This document shows, in pieces, positions 7,827 to 15,499 of a stretch of DNA of 64,000 bases. Source of the DNA: Pseudorhodoferax aquiterrae (GTDB lineage: Bacteria; Pseudomonadota; Gammaproteobacteria; Burkholderiales; Burkholderiaceae_C); contig NZ_BMYK01000019.1 of assembly GCF_014652235.1 (NCBI RefSeq), positions 1 through 64,000 of the forward strand, written 5' to 3'. How positions within the stretch are numbered: position 1 is the first letter of the stretch; every line of letters begins with the position of its first letter. The notes under the pieces are model-generated. The model saw only the letters and a program-made list of their open reading frames with translations. It did not search any database and was not told the DNA's origin. A program made the position numbers and the translations under genes.

Positions 7827-9572
7827 TCAGGGCTGTTCGCGCCAGCCGGCCCGCGCGCCCGAGGTCGTGCCGGTGCGCAGCACCAGTTGTTGGCCGGAGG
7901 CGGAGCGCAACAGGGCGTCGCGGTGGCCGGCGCGGCGCGACAGCCAAGCTGGCCCGGCCGGCGCGCTGGCCATGGCCAGCGGCTGCACCTGCAGAGCGGT
8001 GTCGTCCTGCACGAAGGGCGGCTGGGCCGGCGGCATGCCGGTCAACAGGTTCAGCACCGACACCCAGCTGCGCCCCGCGTTGCGCGGCCCTGCGCCGCCG
8101 GCTGGCGCCACACTGCGCACCAGCAGCTTGTAACCCTCGAAGAGCTGCGGGTTGTGCAGCACGCGCTGGCCGGGATGCGGCAGATCGATCCACCATCCGC
8201 GCGACCGTGGGGCGCCCTCGGGCTGGGTGAGGCGCTGGACGCGGTGGTACGCCGTACCTTGCGCGGCGCCGGCTTCGCCGTAGGCCAATGCGCTCAGCGT
8301 ATCGGGACGCCGGCAGGCAACTTCGTCGGGCTGCAGCGGATCGGACGGGCCGAGGTCGTGCAGGCCGTACAGCGATTGCGTGTCGGTGCTGGCGCTGTCC
8401 TGGTCCAGCAGGTGGCGGCCGGTGCCGAATGCCAGCATCCATCCGCCCTGGGGATGCGGCTGTGCATAGGGCGCCGTGGTGATGGGCTGGCGGCGGCCCT
8501 GCGCATCGCAGGCGGTGAAGACGCGGTTGGCGCGCCAGCTGCTTTCGGCACCGCCGAGGTCGAAGCGCCACAGCTGCCCTTGCAGATCGCCGGCATAGGC
8601 CAGGTCCACGCGGCCATCGCCGTCGGTGTCGAGCAGTCTGGGCATGGCCAGGCCGTTGGCGCCCGCGTAGGCGCATGGTGCATCCGCCATGCAGGGCGAC
8701 AGGCGCAGCAGCTCGCGGGCCTGGTCGAGGTATTGCACGAGCAGGGCCGGCCGGCCCGCGCCGCTGAAGTAGCCGTTGCCGATCACGAGTGCCCAGCGGC
8801 CGTTGGCCATCTGCACAATGTGGCGCGCGCGGTTGGCGTTCGCGTCGTCGAGCACCGGTGGTGCGTGCAGCTGACCGATGTCGGCATCGGTGCCACCGGT
8901 GGTGTCGGCGACGACGAGATCGGCCTCGCCGGCCGAGGCGAAGCGGTCGGGCGCGCCCACGTCGAGCACCAGGTAACCCCGCCCACCCGTGCCGAGACCG
9001 GCGACGAGCAGGCTGCGCGGTGCGGCCTGCGCGCCCAGAGGAACTTCGCCACCGAACAGCGGGCCGTCGACAGCCGCCGTGCCCGCCCGGCGCTGTAGCC
9101 CGCGCGGCACGTAGGCCAGCAGCTCGCTGCCATCGTCGGCAGCAAACCCGTGCAGCATGCCGTCGGTGGCGCCAGCGTAGACCATGGCAGGGCGTGCCTG
9201 CGCGCCGCCACGCCCCGCGACGAACCACAGGTTGGCGTTGCGTACCGCCCCCAGGGGCACATTGCCATACTGCGCGGCCAGTGCGGTCCAGGCGACGCTG
9301 CGGCGCTCAACGCCCGCGCTGGCCAGAACGCGCGATGCGGCACTGAGGGCTTGCAGCTGGTTGGCAGCGCTCCAGCGCGGATGGCTGGCCGCAGGGCTGT
9401 CGAAGGCTTGCACGTCGCCGCTGGCGCCGTCGTTCCAGCCGACGAAGAGTTGCTGGCTCTGCGTCGGGCTGCCCGAGGCGGTGACGACCGTGCTGGGCTG
9501 CGGCTCGGCGATGGCGTTGGCCGCGCAGGCGGCGAGCAAGGCGGCGCAAACACGCCAAGGCAGCGGTTTCAT
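7827..9572 (-). CDS. pilY1: Short PilY1-like type IV pilus biogenesis protein
   Basis: Exported protein of 581 residues: a signal peptide (about 1-22, cleaved near AIAEPQ), then the C-terminal PilY1 beta-propeller domain. A calcium-binding loop with the pattern DTDGDGRVDLAYAGD is visible about midway, together with YAGATDGMLHGF, LVIGNGYFSG and AFGTGR blade motifs. Typical PilY1 is about 1,100-1,200 residues with an N-terminal adhesin/von Willebrand A region; that part is missing here. The last pilin-like gene overlaps its start by four bases. The start is ATG 9570-9572; the frame upstream is a shadow of pilX. Confidence 0.82.
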   Translation of the reverse strand: MKPLPWRVCAALLAACAANAIAEPQPSTVVTASGSPTQSQQLFVGWNDGASGDVQAFDSPAASHPRWSAANQLQALSAASRVLASAGVERRSVAWTALAAQYGNVPLGAVRNANLWFVAGRGGAQARPAMVYAGATDGMLHGFAADDGSELLAYVPRGLQRRAGTAAVDGPLFGGEVPLGAQAAPRSLLVAGLGTGGRGYLVLDVGAPDRFASAGEADLVVADTTGGTDADIGQLHAPPVLDDANANRARHIVQMANGRWALVIGNGYFSGAGRPALLVQYLDQARELLRLSPCMADAPCAYAGANGLAMPRLLDTDGDGRVDLAYAGDLQGQLWRFDLGGAESSWRANRVFTACDAQGRRQPITTAPYAQPHPQGGWMLAFGTGRHLLDQDSASTDTQSLYGLHDLGPSDPLQPDEVACRRPDTLSALAYGEAGAAQGTAYHRVQRLTQPEGAPRSRGWWIDLPHPGQRVLHNPQLFEGYKLLVRSVAPAGGAGPRNAGRSWVSVLNLLTGMPPAQPPFVQDDTALQVQPLAMASAPAGPAWLSRRAGHRDALLRSASGQQLVLRTGTTSGARAGWREQP

Positions 9573-10258
9573 TGCAGCTGGCTCCTTGGATAGGGCACGA
9601 ACAGGCTCCTGAGCACGACCTGCGTACCGGGCTTGCGGCCTTCTGCCAATGCGGTGATGCGGTAGACGAAGGGGCGTGCCGGATCCGGCACGGCATGCTG
9701 CAGGCTGGCGGGCACGCTTGCTTCGCTGCGGAACAGGAAGATCTCGACCCAGTACCAGCCGCGCGCGCTGGATGGCGGCGTTGCGCCATCGCTGCCCGCA
9801 GTGAACTGCCCCAGGTGAGCACCAAGCGCTGGCGGCAGCGCACCGGTGTCGGCCAAGGCCTGCAAGCTGCTGGGCGCGCAGATGCCATCGCGGCAAGGTA
9901 CGGCTGCGCCGACCTGGAGCAGGGCGCGCACCTCGTCGAACTCTTCGGTGTCCTGCGGGAAGTAGGGGGCTGTGGCGATCGATGTCGTGCCGCGTTCCCG
10001 GCAGCCGACGAAACCGCTTGCCGTGCGCTGCGGCTCCGCAAGGCTGGGGCGGCAGGGCGCATCGCCACGGCGGCCGAGGATGTCGGCCTCGGCGTCCAGC
10101 AGCAAGGCCTCGGCCAGCGCCTGTGCGCGCAGGCGGTCGGACTGGTGCCCGGCGACCATCTCGTGCAGCAACCCGGCGCGTGCGCTGGCCAGCACCGCCA
10201 GGCCAGCAAGCACCAGCGCCACCATCACGCTCAGCAGGGCAATGCCACGTTCTTGCAT
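9569..10258 (-). CDS. pilX: PilX-like minor pilin assembly protein
   Basis: The 229-residue product starts MQERGIALLSVMVALVLAGL, a prepilin-like N-terminus with Gly before a hydrophobic helix. The usual Glu at mature position 5 is replaced by Leu/Ser, as in many PilX-type proteins. The remainder is a soluble periplasmic domain with paired cysteines and no recognised enzyme motif. Position between pilW and pilY1 supports PilX. It overlaps pilY1 by four bases. Confidence 0.75.
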   Translation of the reverse strand: MQERGIALLSVMVALVLAGLAVLASARAGLLHEMVAGHQSDRLRAQALAEALLLDAEADILGRRGDAPCRPSLAEPQRTASGFVGCRERGTTSIATAPYFPQDTEEFDEVRALLQVGAAVPCRDGICAPSSLQALADTGALPPALGAHLGQFTAGSDGATPPSSARGWYWVEIFLFRSEASVPASLQHAVPDPARPFVYRITALAEGRKPGTQVVLRSLFVPYPRSQLQ

Positions 10259-10265
10259 GCGGACC

Positions 10266-11033
10266 TCACTGGCCGGTGGACTGGATGTTGCGCAGGTGGA
10301 ACGTGGCGTAAGCCACGCGGCGCAGCCGACCGTCTGCAGCCTGCTCCACGCCCTGGCAGTTGCGCACGCCGGTGGTCTGTGGATGGTGGCCTTCGCTGCG
10401 CAATTGCAGGCAGACCTGGACGGCAGCCACGTCGGCCCACCGATCTGCCACGCCATCGGCATCGACGAACTGGAACTGGTCGCCGCCCGAGCTGGTCGTG
10501 CGGATGCCGTAGACCACCTGGAAGTCCTCCACGCCATCCACGATGACCTGGCTGCCGCTGGCGGCTTGCGCACCCAGACAGCGCAAGCTGCCGTTGGTCA
10601 CGGAAAAGCGGCTGTCCATGCGGATGCCTTGCGTTGCAGCGTCCGGGCGGTTGCCGAGGCAATCGTGCGCCTCGCCGTTGTCCTGGTAGCTGGCGCTCAA
10701 CGTGTCCGGCTTGCCTGGGCCGCCGTTTTCGCCCTGCACCGGATAGCCGCTCGTCGCATAGCCGTCGAACGCGGGGCTGAAGCGCACGCTGCCGTCGGTG
10801 TTCTCCACGAGTTCGACGGCGCCGGCCTGGCGCAGTTGCAGTCCAATGGTGCGCAGCGCGGTGTCCGCCCGCTGCTGCAGCCGGAGTGCATCGCCATGGA
10901 TGGTGGCGCTGGCCTGCACGAATGCCAGCGTTCCCATGGCCGTCAGCACGACGCCCATGCCCACCGCGAGCGCCACGACGAGTTCGAGCAGCATGCGGCC
11001 GCTTTGTCGCTCAGAATGGGACGTAGGTGACAT
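10266..11033 (-). CDS. pilW: PilW-like minor pilin
   Basis: The 255-residue protein has a prepilin peptidase site in QSGRMLLELVVALAVG (cleavage after Gly12, Glu at mature position 5) followed by the hydrophobic helix. The C-terminal region includes paired cysteines and VEDFQVVYGI, common in PilW. The ATG at 11031-11033 is chosen because it places the cleavage site after a short basic leader; it overlaps the pilV end by 23 bases. It is a probable initiator-complex minor pilin of a type IVa pilus. Confidence 0.8.
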   Translation of the reverse strand: MSPTSHSERQSGRMLLELVVALAVGMGVVLTAMGTLAFVQASATIHGDALRLQQRADTALRTIGLQLRQAGAVELVENTDGSVRFSPAFDGYATSGYPVQGENGGPGKPDTLSASYQDNGEAHDCLGNRPDAATQGIRMDSRFSVTNGSLRCLGAQAASGSQVIVDGVEDFQVVYGIRTTSSGGDQFQFVDADGVADRWADVAAVQVCLQLRSEGHHPQTTGVRNCQGVEQAADGRLRRVAYATFHLRNIQSTGQ

Positions 11034-11505
11034 GGCAGTTGCGCTGGGCCGGGCAATCGAAGCCCGTCGGTGGCGGCAGGGCGCTCGTGCTGCCTGAGCG
11101 CCAGGCGATCGCGATGCCCATCTGGCGACCGCTTCCGGCCGCAGCAAACACGTGGGCGTCGCTGCCGGGGAGCGCCTGCGCCAACGCGTCGCGCCATGCG
11201 GACAAGTCGGCGCGTGCCAGTGTGCTGCCCGGGCACGGCCCGCTGCGGCAGTCCGCCGAGGCCGGGCGCTCGCCCCAAGCCAGCTGGTAGTCGCCGCTCG
11301 CAGTTGCGCTGCGGTTGAAGAGCATCCGGTCTGCGAGATCCTCGGTCAGCAGAACCGCCATGCTGCGTGCGGCGCTGTCGCGGCCATCGGCCAGGTGACG
11401 CGCCTGGGTCCACGCGAGCGCACCGATGCCGGCCGACAGCACGAGCATGGCCACCAGCGATTCCAGCAAGGTGATGCCGGCCTGGCGTGTGGGACGGCTC
11501 AGCAT
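11011..11505 (-). CDS. pilV: PilV-like minor pilin
   Basis: The 164-residue prepilin has the peptidase site RQAGITLLESLVAMLVLSAG (Gly10/Ile11, Glu at mature position 5), the PilV N-terminal pattern. A small globular domain with four cysteines follows, including DCRSGPC. The start ATG 11503-11505 overlaps the fimT end by seven bases; the longer upstream frame is a shadow. Confidence 0.82.
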   Translation of the reverse strand: MLSRPTRQAGITLLESLVAMLVLSAGIGALAWTQARHLADGRDSAARSMAVLLTEDLADRMLFNRSATASGDYQLAWGERPASADCRSGPCPGSTLARADLSAWRDALAQALPGSDAHVFAAAGSGRQMGIAIAWRSGSTSALPPPTGFDCPAQRNCHVTYVPF

Positions 11506-12020
11506 GTGGTCGTCCCTGTGAGGGTGCGCACGCGTCCTGTGCGGTTGATGCACAAGACGGTGGTCGAGGGTGTGGCTTGCGCCGATGGAGCGATGATGAA
11601 CTTGTGGGCGACGAGCACGGGCATGCCGCTGCGGCTGAACGCCATCGCCGGCCCGCCGCCCGCGTGCGTCAATCGCACGCCAGGCGGCAGTACGAAGCTC
11701 TGCAGTGGCTGCGCTTCGGCCGTCTGCACATCCCATCCGCAATCCCAGTCGTGCAGGGTGGCCAGGCGTGCCCCGCAGTCGGTGCGCCGTTGCAGCACGA
11801 CGGGCGCGTTGCGCCGCACCGCTTCCCAGCGGGCCCATTGCATTGCGGCCGCCAGTTCGGTGCGCACGGTCGCGACGCGCTGGCGCAGGATCTGGTTACG
11901 CCACGCGGGCCCTGCCAGCGAAACCAGAACACCGGCGATCAACAGGCACACCATGGTTTCGACCAAGGTGAGGCCGGCAACAGCGCTGGGTGCGCCAAAA
12001 CGCGAACGGAAGAACCTCAT
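11499..12020 (-). CDS. fimT: FimT/GspH-type pseudopilin
   Basis: The 173-residue prepilin-like protein has VAGLTLVETMVCLLIAGVL (Gly before Leu, Glu at mature position 5) and the GspH/FimT domain; the last residues GRVRTLTG match the conserved end of FimT. The ATG at 12018-12020 has a GAGAGG ribosome-binding site five bases upstream; a GTG two codons earlier is the alternative. It is the first gene of the minor-pilin run fimT-pilV-pilW-pilX-pilY1. Confidence 0.8.
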   Translation of the reverse strand: MRFFRSRFGAPSAVAGLTLVETMVCLLIAGVLVSLAGPAWRNQILRQRVATVRTELAAAMQWARWEAVRRNAPVVLQRRTDCGARLATLHDWDCGWDVQTAEAQPLQSFVLPPGVRLTHAGGGPAMAFSRSGMPVLVAHKFIIAPSAQATPSTTVLCINRTGRVRTLTGTTTC

Positions 12021-12128
12021 GACCACCTCTCAGCGCCAACGGCACGGAGGCAGTCTACGGATGCAATTGCTTACAAAGAAGAAGCAAAATTCACGACCGT
12101 GCACTTTGCATACGATCCGTGAATTTCT

Positions 12129-12578
12129 CTAGCGTTTGACTTCGTCGACCAGGGTCTTGAATTCTTCGATGTCGGCAAAGCTGCGGTAGACGCTGGCGAA
12201 GCGCACATACGCCACCTTGTCGAGCTTCTTCAACTCGCGCATGACGAGTTCGCCGATGGACTGCGACGGGATCTCGCGCACGCCCAGGTTCAGCAGTTTT
12301 TCCTCGACACGCTCGATGGCTGCGTCCATCTGCTCGGTGCTGACAGGTCGCTTGCGCAGCGCCAGCGCGAAGGACGAACGCAGCTTGGCCGGCGAATATT
12401 CGGTGCGCCGGCCATCCTTCTTGACCACTGCCGGAAAGCTGACTTCGGCGCGCTCGTAGGTCGTGAAGCGCTTGTCGCAGCCGGCGCAGCGCCGGCGGCG
12501 GCGGATGAAGTCGCCATCCTCCGAAACCCGGGTCTCTGCGACCTGGGTTTCGGCATGGCCGCAGAAGGGGCACCGCAC
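12129..12578 (-). CDS. nrdR: NrdR transcriptional repressor of ribonucleotide reductase genes
   Basis: NrdR is a zinc-finger/ATP-cone repressor that senses ATP/dATP. The 149-residue protein begins MRCPFCGH and has the four zinc ligands Cys3, Cys6, Cys31 and Cys34 (CAGCDKRF), the basic segment FIRRRRR, and the ATP-cone (about 49-139). It lies 25 bases after glyA in the same direction, the usual glyA-nrdR pairing. Confidence 0.96.
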   Translation of the reverse strand: MRCPFCGHAETQVAETRVSEDGDFIRRRRRCAGCDKRFTTYERAEVSFPAVVKKDGRRTEYSPAKLRSSFALALRKRPVSTEQMDAAIERVEEKLLNLGVREIPSQSIGELVMRELKKLDKVAYVRFASVYRSFADIEEFKTLVDEVKR

Positions 12579-12603
12579 GGCGGACCTTCGCTTGGCCTCT
12601 GGT

Positions 12604-13848
12604 TCAGCGGTAGACCGGGAAGCGCTGCGTCAGTGCCGCGACCTTGGCACGCACCTGCGCCAGGTTGGCTTCGTCGCGCGGCTTGTCCAGCACGTCGGCG
12701 ATCAGGTGGGCGGTGGCATGGGCCTCGTCCATGCCGAAGCCGCGCGTGGTCATGGCCGGAGTGCCGACACGCACACCACTCGTGACCATCGGCTTTTCCG
12801 GGTCGTTCGGGATGGCGTTCTTGTTGATAGTCATGTGGGCTGCGCCCAGCACGGCCTCGGCTTCCTTGCCCGTGATGCCCTTGGCGCGCAGGTCGACCAG
12901 CATCACGTGGCTTTGCGTGCCGCCGCTGACGATGCGCAGGCCGCGCGACGTCAGCGTCTCGGCCACCACGCGGGCGTTGTCGAGCACGCGCTGCTGGTAG
13001 GCCTTGAACTCGGGCGTCAGCGCTTCCTTGAAGGCCACGGCCTTGGCCGCGATCACGTGCATGAGCGGGCCGCCCTGCAGGCCGGGGAACACGGCGCTGT
13101 TGATGGCCTTCTCGTGCTCGGCCTTCATGAGGATGATGCCGCCGCGCGGGCCGCGCAGGCTCTTGTGCGTGGTGGAGGTCACGACGTCGGCATGCGGCAC
13201 AGGATTCGGGTAGACGCCCGCGGCGACCAGGCCGGCGTAGTGCGCCATGTCGACCATGAAGATCGCGCCCACGTCGCGTGCCACCTTGGCGAAGCGTGCG
13301 AAGTCGATGTGCAGGCTGTAGGCCGAGGCGCCGGCGATGATGAGCTTCGGCTTGGTTTCGTGCGCACGGCGCTCCATCGCGTCGTAGTCGATCTCTTCCT
13401 TGGCGTTGAGGCCGTAGCTCACCACGTTGAACCACTTGCCGCTCATGTTCAGCGCCATGCCGTGGGTCAGGTGGCCACCTTCGGCCAGACTCATGCCCAT
13501 GATGGTGTCGCCGGGCTTGAGGAAGGCCAGGAACACGGCCTGGTTGGCCGAGGCTCCGCAGTGCGGTTGCACGTTGGCAGCGTCCGCGCCGAACAGCTGC
13601 TTCACGCGGTCGATGGCCAGTTGCTCGGCCACGTCCACGAACTCGCAGCCGCCGTAGTAGCGGCGGCCGGGGTAACCCTCGGCGTACTTGTTGGTCAGCT
13701 GCGAGCCCTGCGCAGCCATGACGGCGGGCGAGGCATAGTTCTCGCTGGCGATCAGCTCGATGTGGTCTTCCTGGCGGCGGTTCTCGGCCAGGATGGCGGC
13801 GTACAGCTCGGGGTCGGTTTGTTCGATCAGGATGTTGCGGTCGTACAT
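12604..13848 (-). CDS. glyA: Serine hydroxymethyltransferase
   Basis: GlyA interconverts serine and glycine with tetrahydrofolate, the main source of one-carbon units. The 414-residue protein has the N-terminal LIASENYAS block, the YYGGCEFVD segment, and the PLP lysine in [16 protein letters not shown] (Lys229). Length and motifs are those of the bacterial enzyme. It is followed at once by nrdR and preceded by a 224-base gap. Confidence 0.98.
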   Translation of the reverse strand: MYDRNILIEQTDPELYAAILAENRRQEDHIELIASENYASPAVMAAQGSQLTNKYAEGYPGRRYYGGCEFVDVAEQLAIDRVKQLFGADAANVQPHCGASANQAVFLAFLKPGDTIMGMSLAEGGHLTHGMALNMSGKWFNVVSYGLNAKEEIDYDAMERRAHETKPKLIIAGASAYSLHIDFARFAKVARDVGAIFMVDMAHYAGLVAAGVYPNPVPHADVVTSTTHKSLRGPRGGIILMKAEHEKAINSAVFPGLQGGPLMHVIAAKAVAFKEALTPEFKAYQQRVLDNARVVAETLTSRGLRIVSGGTQSHVMLVDLRAKGITGKEAEAVLGAAHMTINKNAIPNDPEKPMVTSGVRVGTPAMTTRGFGMDEAHATAHLIADVLDKPRDEANLAQVRAKVAALTQRFPVYR

Positions 13849-14072
13849 GGCAGTCCTCAGAGGTATGGCCTTGTATCAGTACAAGGGCTGCCCAGGCGAA
13901 CGGCTGAACGCGGGGGATCACGAGGATCCTGCGGTACGCTTCCCAGTGGTTGTCGAGGAGCTTGTGAAAGTCCGGCGGTTCCACGTCAGCATGCGGTCTG
14001 CGCTTGACCGTTGCCTATCGCCAGTTGCGTACGGGCGCTAGTGTAGCCGAGCCATGGGCCCGGCTGCCCGCA
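13849..14072 (-). promoter_or_regulatory. glyA leader/promoter region
   Basis: The 224 bases upstream of glyA contain no gene. A minus-strand -10-like TACACT lies at 14040-14045 with no good -35. If it is used, the glyA leader would be about 190 bases. The leader holds a short dyad around GGGGATCACGAGGATCC. No known riboswitch was recognised. Confidence 0.3.
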
Positions 14073-14918
14073 TCAGGAAGCGCTTTGAGACAGCGACAGC
14101 AGCGTGTCGTCGGCCTTGGTCTGTACCGGATCGACCTGCGGCTCGGTGGCCGGCGCAGCCGCGGGGATCACGCGCGGCTCGGGCGGCGGCAGCGTGCGGC
14201 CGGTCGCCACCTGGAACAGCCGGGCATGTTCGGCCAACACCTTGAGCGCGTAGTTCTGGCCCTGCTCGCCCAGGCCGTCGCCGACGTAGTGCCGCAGGCC
14301 ACCTTCGATGGAGCCGGCGCGCGCGATGCACTCCTGCAACACCTTGACCCCGACCTTGAGGTTGGTGACCGGATCGAAAGCCGCCAGCGTGCCGCCGAAG
14401 CGGTCGTACTTGGCGGTGTGCACGCGCGTCATGACCTGCATCAGGCCCTGGGCGCCCACCGTGCTTTGTGCAAACGGGTTGAAGCCGGACTCGACCGCCA
14501 TGATCGCCAGGATCAGCGTCGGGTCGAGCTTGGTCTGGCGACCCACCTCATAGGCTTCCGCCACCAGCGCGCCGAGCGGCTCGGGCGCGACGCGGTACTT
14601 CTTGCTGAGCCAGAACGCCACGGCAGCCTGCTGCTTGGGCAGCTCGGCCGGGTTGGTGGCGGTGGCGCGCTCGATCGCGCCGGGCTCGGACGGTTGCCAG
14701 GCGGCTTCGGTCGTGGCGATGTGGCGCTCCTGCAGCCAGCCCATCAATTCCACTTCCGCCGACTGGCGCAGGTCAGGACGTGCGAGTGCCGTGCCGGCGC
14801 ACACCACCACGACCAGGCCCAGCAGGGCGAAACCGTTGTGGGTGATCTCGAAGAACCCTTGGGCGACGTCGGACGCGAACGTCCTCAGCCCTTGCCCGAT
14901 GTTCTGTAAAAGCTCCAT
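14073..14918 (-). CDS. Membrane-anchored lytic transglycosylase (SLT domain)
   Basis: The 281-residue protein has an N-terminal membrane segment (about 29-46), then a linker, then a soluble lytic transglycosylase domain (about 125-250). The catalytic Glu is Glu143 in AIMAVESGFNPFAQS, followed by the GAQGLMQVM motif. It should cleave peptidoglycan glycans with 1,6-anhydromuramic products in the periplasm. The C-terminal 35 residues are Ala/Pro-rich. Its start lies downstream of a good sigma-70 promoter with a leader of about 160 bases. Confidence 0.88.
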   Translation of the reverse strand: MELLQNIGQGLRTFASDVAQGFFEITHNGFALLGLVVVVCAGTALARPDLRQSAEVELMGWLQERHIATTEAAWQPSEPGAIERATATNPAELPKQQAAVAFWLSKKYRVAPEPLGALVAEAYEVGRQTKLDPTLILAIMAVESGFNPFAQSTVGAQGLMQVMTRVHTAKYDRFGGTLAAFDPVTNLKVGVKVLQECIARAGSIEGGLRHYVGDGLGEQGQNYALKVLAEHARLFQVATGRTLPPPEPRVIPAAAPATEPQVDPVQTKADDTLLSLSQSAS

Positions 14919-15059
14919 AGCCTTCCTTCTCTCAGAAGCCCGCCGCCACGGCGCACAGCTGTGGCGGAAGGCTTGTCGATCGGATGGGGTCCATGTCCGG
15001 AATCGCGGTGTCCTGCGGAAGGATGCGACTCATGGCCTAGCGGCACTACGGGAAAACCC

Positions 15060-15071
15060 CAGGGGCCCCTG
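15060..15071. repeat. Perfect 12-bp GC palindrome near the +1 of the transglycosylase mRNA
   Basis: CAGGGGCCCCTG is a perfect palindrome, flanked by further CCCC/GGGG runs, about 7-18 bases downstream of the predicted transcription start. It could be an operator or a 5' mRNA hairpin. Confidence 0.4.
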
Positions 15072-15084
15072 TAGGGGCTGGCGG

Positions 15085-15114
15085 ATTCTAGAAGTGGCTT
15101 TAATAACAAGTCAA
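15085..15114 (-). promoter_or_regulatory. Sigma-70 promoter for the lytic transglycosylase
   Basis: Minus-strand -35 TTGACT (15109-15114), 18-base spacer, and -10 TAGAAT (15085-15090). The surrounding DNA is unusually A/T-rich for this window. The predicted start is near 15078, giving a leader of about 160 bases. Confidence 0.65.
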
Positions 15115-15172
15115 GAATATAAACTCTAATCTTTATTATTTTTTGGGATTACAAAAGTGGAGCGGACGGGCG

Positions 15173-15190
15173 GTTTGTGTCAACACAAAC
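15173..15190. repeat. Perfect 7-bp inverted repeat between divergent promoters
   Basis: GTTTGTG-TCAA-CACAAAC is a perfect dyad located between the minus-strand promoter at 15085-15114 and the plus-strand promoter at 15230-15258. Its position suits an operator for either, but no regulator family is recognised. Confidence 0.4.
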
Positions 15191-15229
15191 GCATCAATGG
15201 CGAACACTTTTGTCATTGAAACGCGCGCT

Positions 15230-15258
15230 TTGCCAGGGGCGGTGGTGGCGACTAGAGT
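15230..15258 (+). promoter_or_regulatory. Candidate sigma-70 promoter of the structured RNA
   Basis: Plus-strand TTGCCA (15230-15235), 17-base spacer, TAGAGT (15253-15258). Transcription would start near 15265 and run into the terminator at 15433-15470. Confidence 0.5.
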
Positions 15259-15264
15259 GAAGGC

Positions 15265-15470
15265 GCTTGCCTGACAGCGAGCATTCCTCCGGTAGGAGCA
15301 GTTCCGCGGCATTCGTGCCAAGGGTTGCAGCCCCGGTACCTCTCGGAGGCAATACCTTGCCTCCATCGCACGGCAGGACATCGACCTCCAGCCTGCGAAA
15401 ACGGCGGCGAAAGACGATGAGTCCGCTGCCCGGCCCGGCGCCCAGGATCTTCCTGGCGCCGGGCTTTCTT
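15265..15470 (+). ncRNA. Candidate structured RNA (sRNA or leader) ending in a strong terminator
   Basis: About 205 bases without a coding gene. A long hairpin can form between 15286-15296 and 15339-15349 (10 of 11 pairs), enclosing a GGCA-TTCG-TGCC stem-loop. A second perfect 8-bp hairpin (GGAGGCAA/TTGCCTCC, 15345-15364) uses the same GGAGG, so the two are mutually exclusive. A 13-bp terminator follows at the end. No known riboswitch or sRNA family was recognised. It could be a terminating leader or an independent small RNA; the DUF748 gene begins 28 bases after the terminator. Confidence 0.4.
15433..15470 (+). terminator. Strong Rho-independent terminator upstream of the DUF748 gene
   Basis: Stem of 13 pairs (GCCCGGCGC plus CAGG, one bulged C), loop ATCTT, then TTTCTT. 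It lies only 28 bases before the next start codon, so it ends an upstream RNA rather than a recognised gene. Confidence 0.75.
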
Positions 15471-15486
15471 GTCGGTGCCGGCGCAG

Positions 15487-15499
15487 TAGGATGCCGGCA
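15487..15499 (+). promoter_or_regulatory. -10 element (TAGGAT) six bases before the DUF748 start codon
   Basis: TAGGAT (15487-15492) followed by six bases and ATG would place the transcription start at the start codon. This is the same layout as uvrC, pgsA and rlmD in this window. The -35 is poor and falls in the terminator T-tract. Confidence 0.35.

Noticed and set aside
15320-15350. Resemblance of AAGGGTTGCAGCC...TCTCGGAG to the 3' arm of 6S RNA
   Set aside because: The matching 5' arm and the ~180-base layout of 6S RNA are not found upstream. I treat the region as an unassigned structured RNA instead; a covariance search could overturn this.
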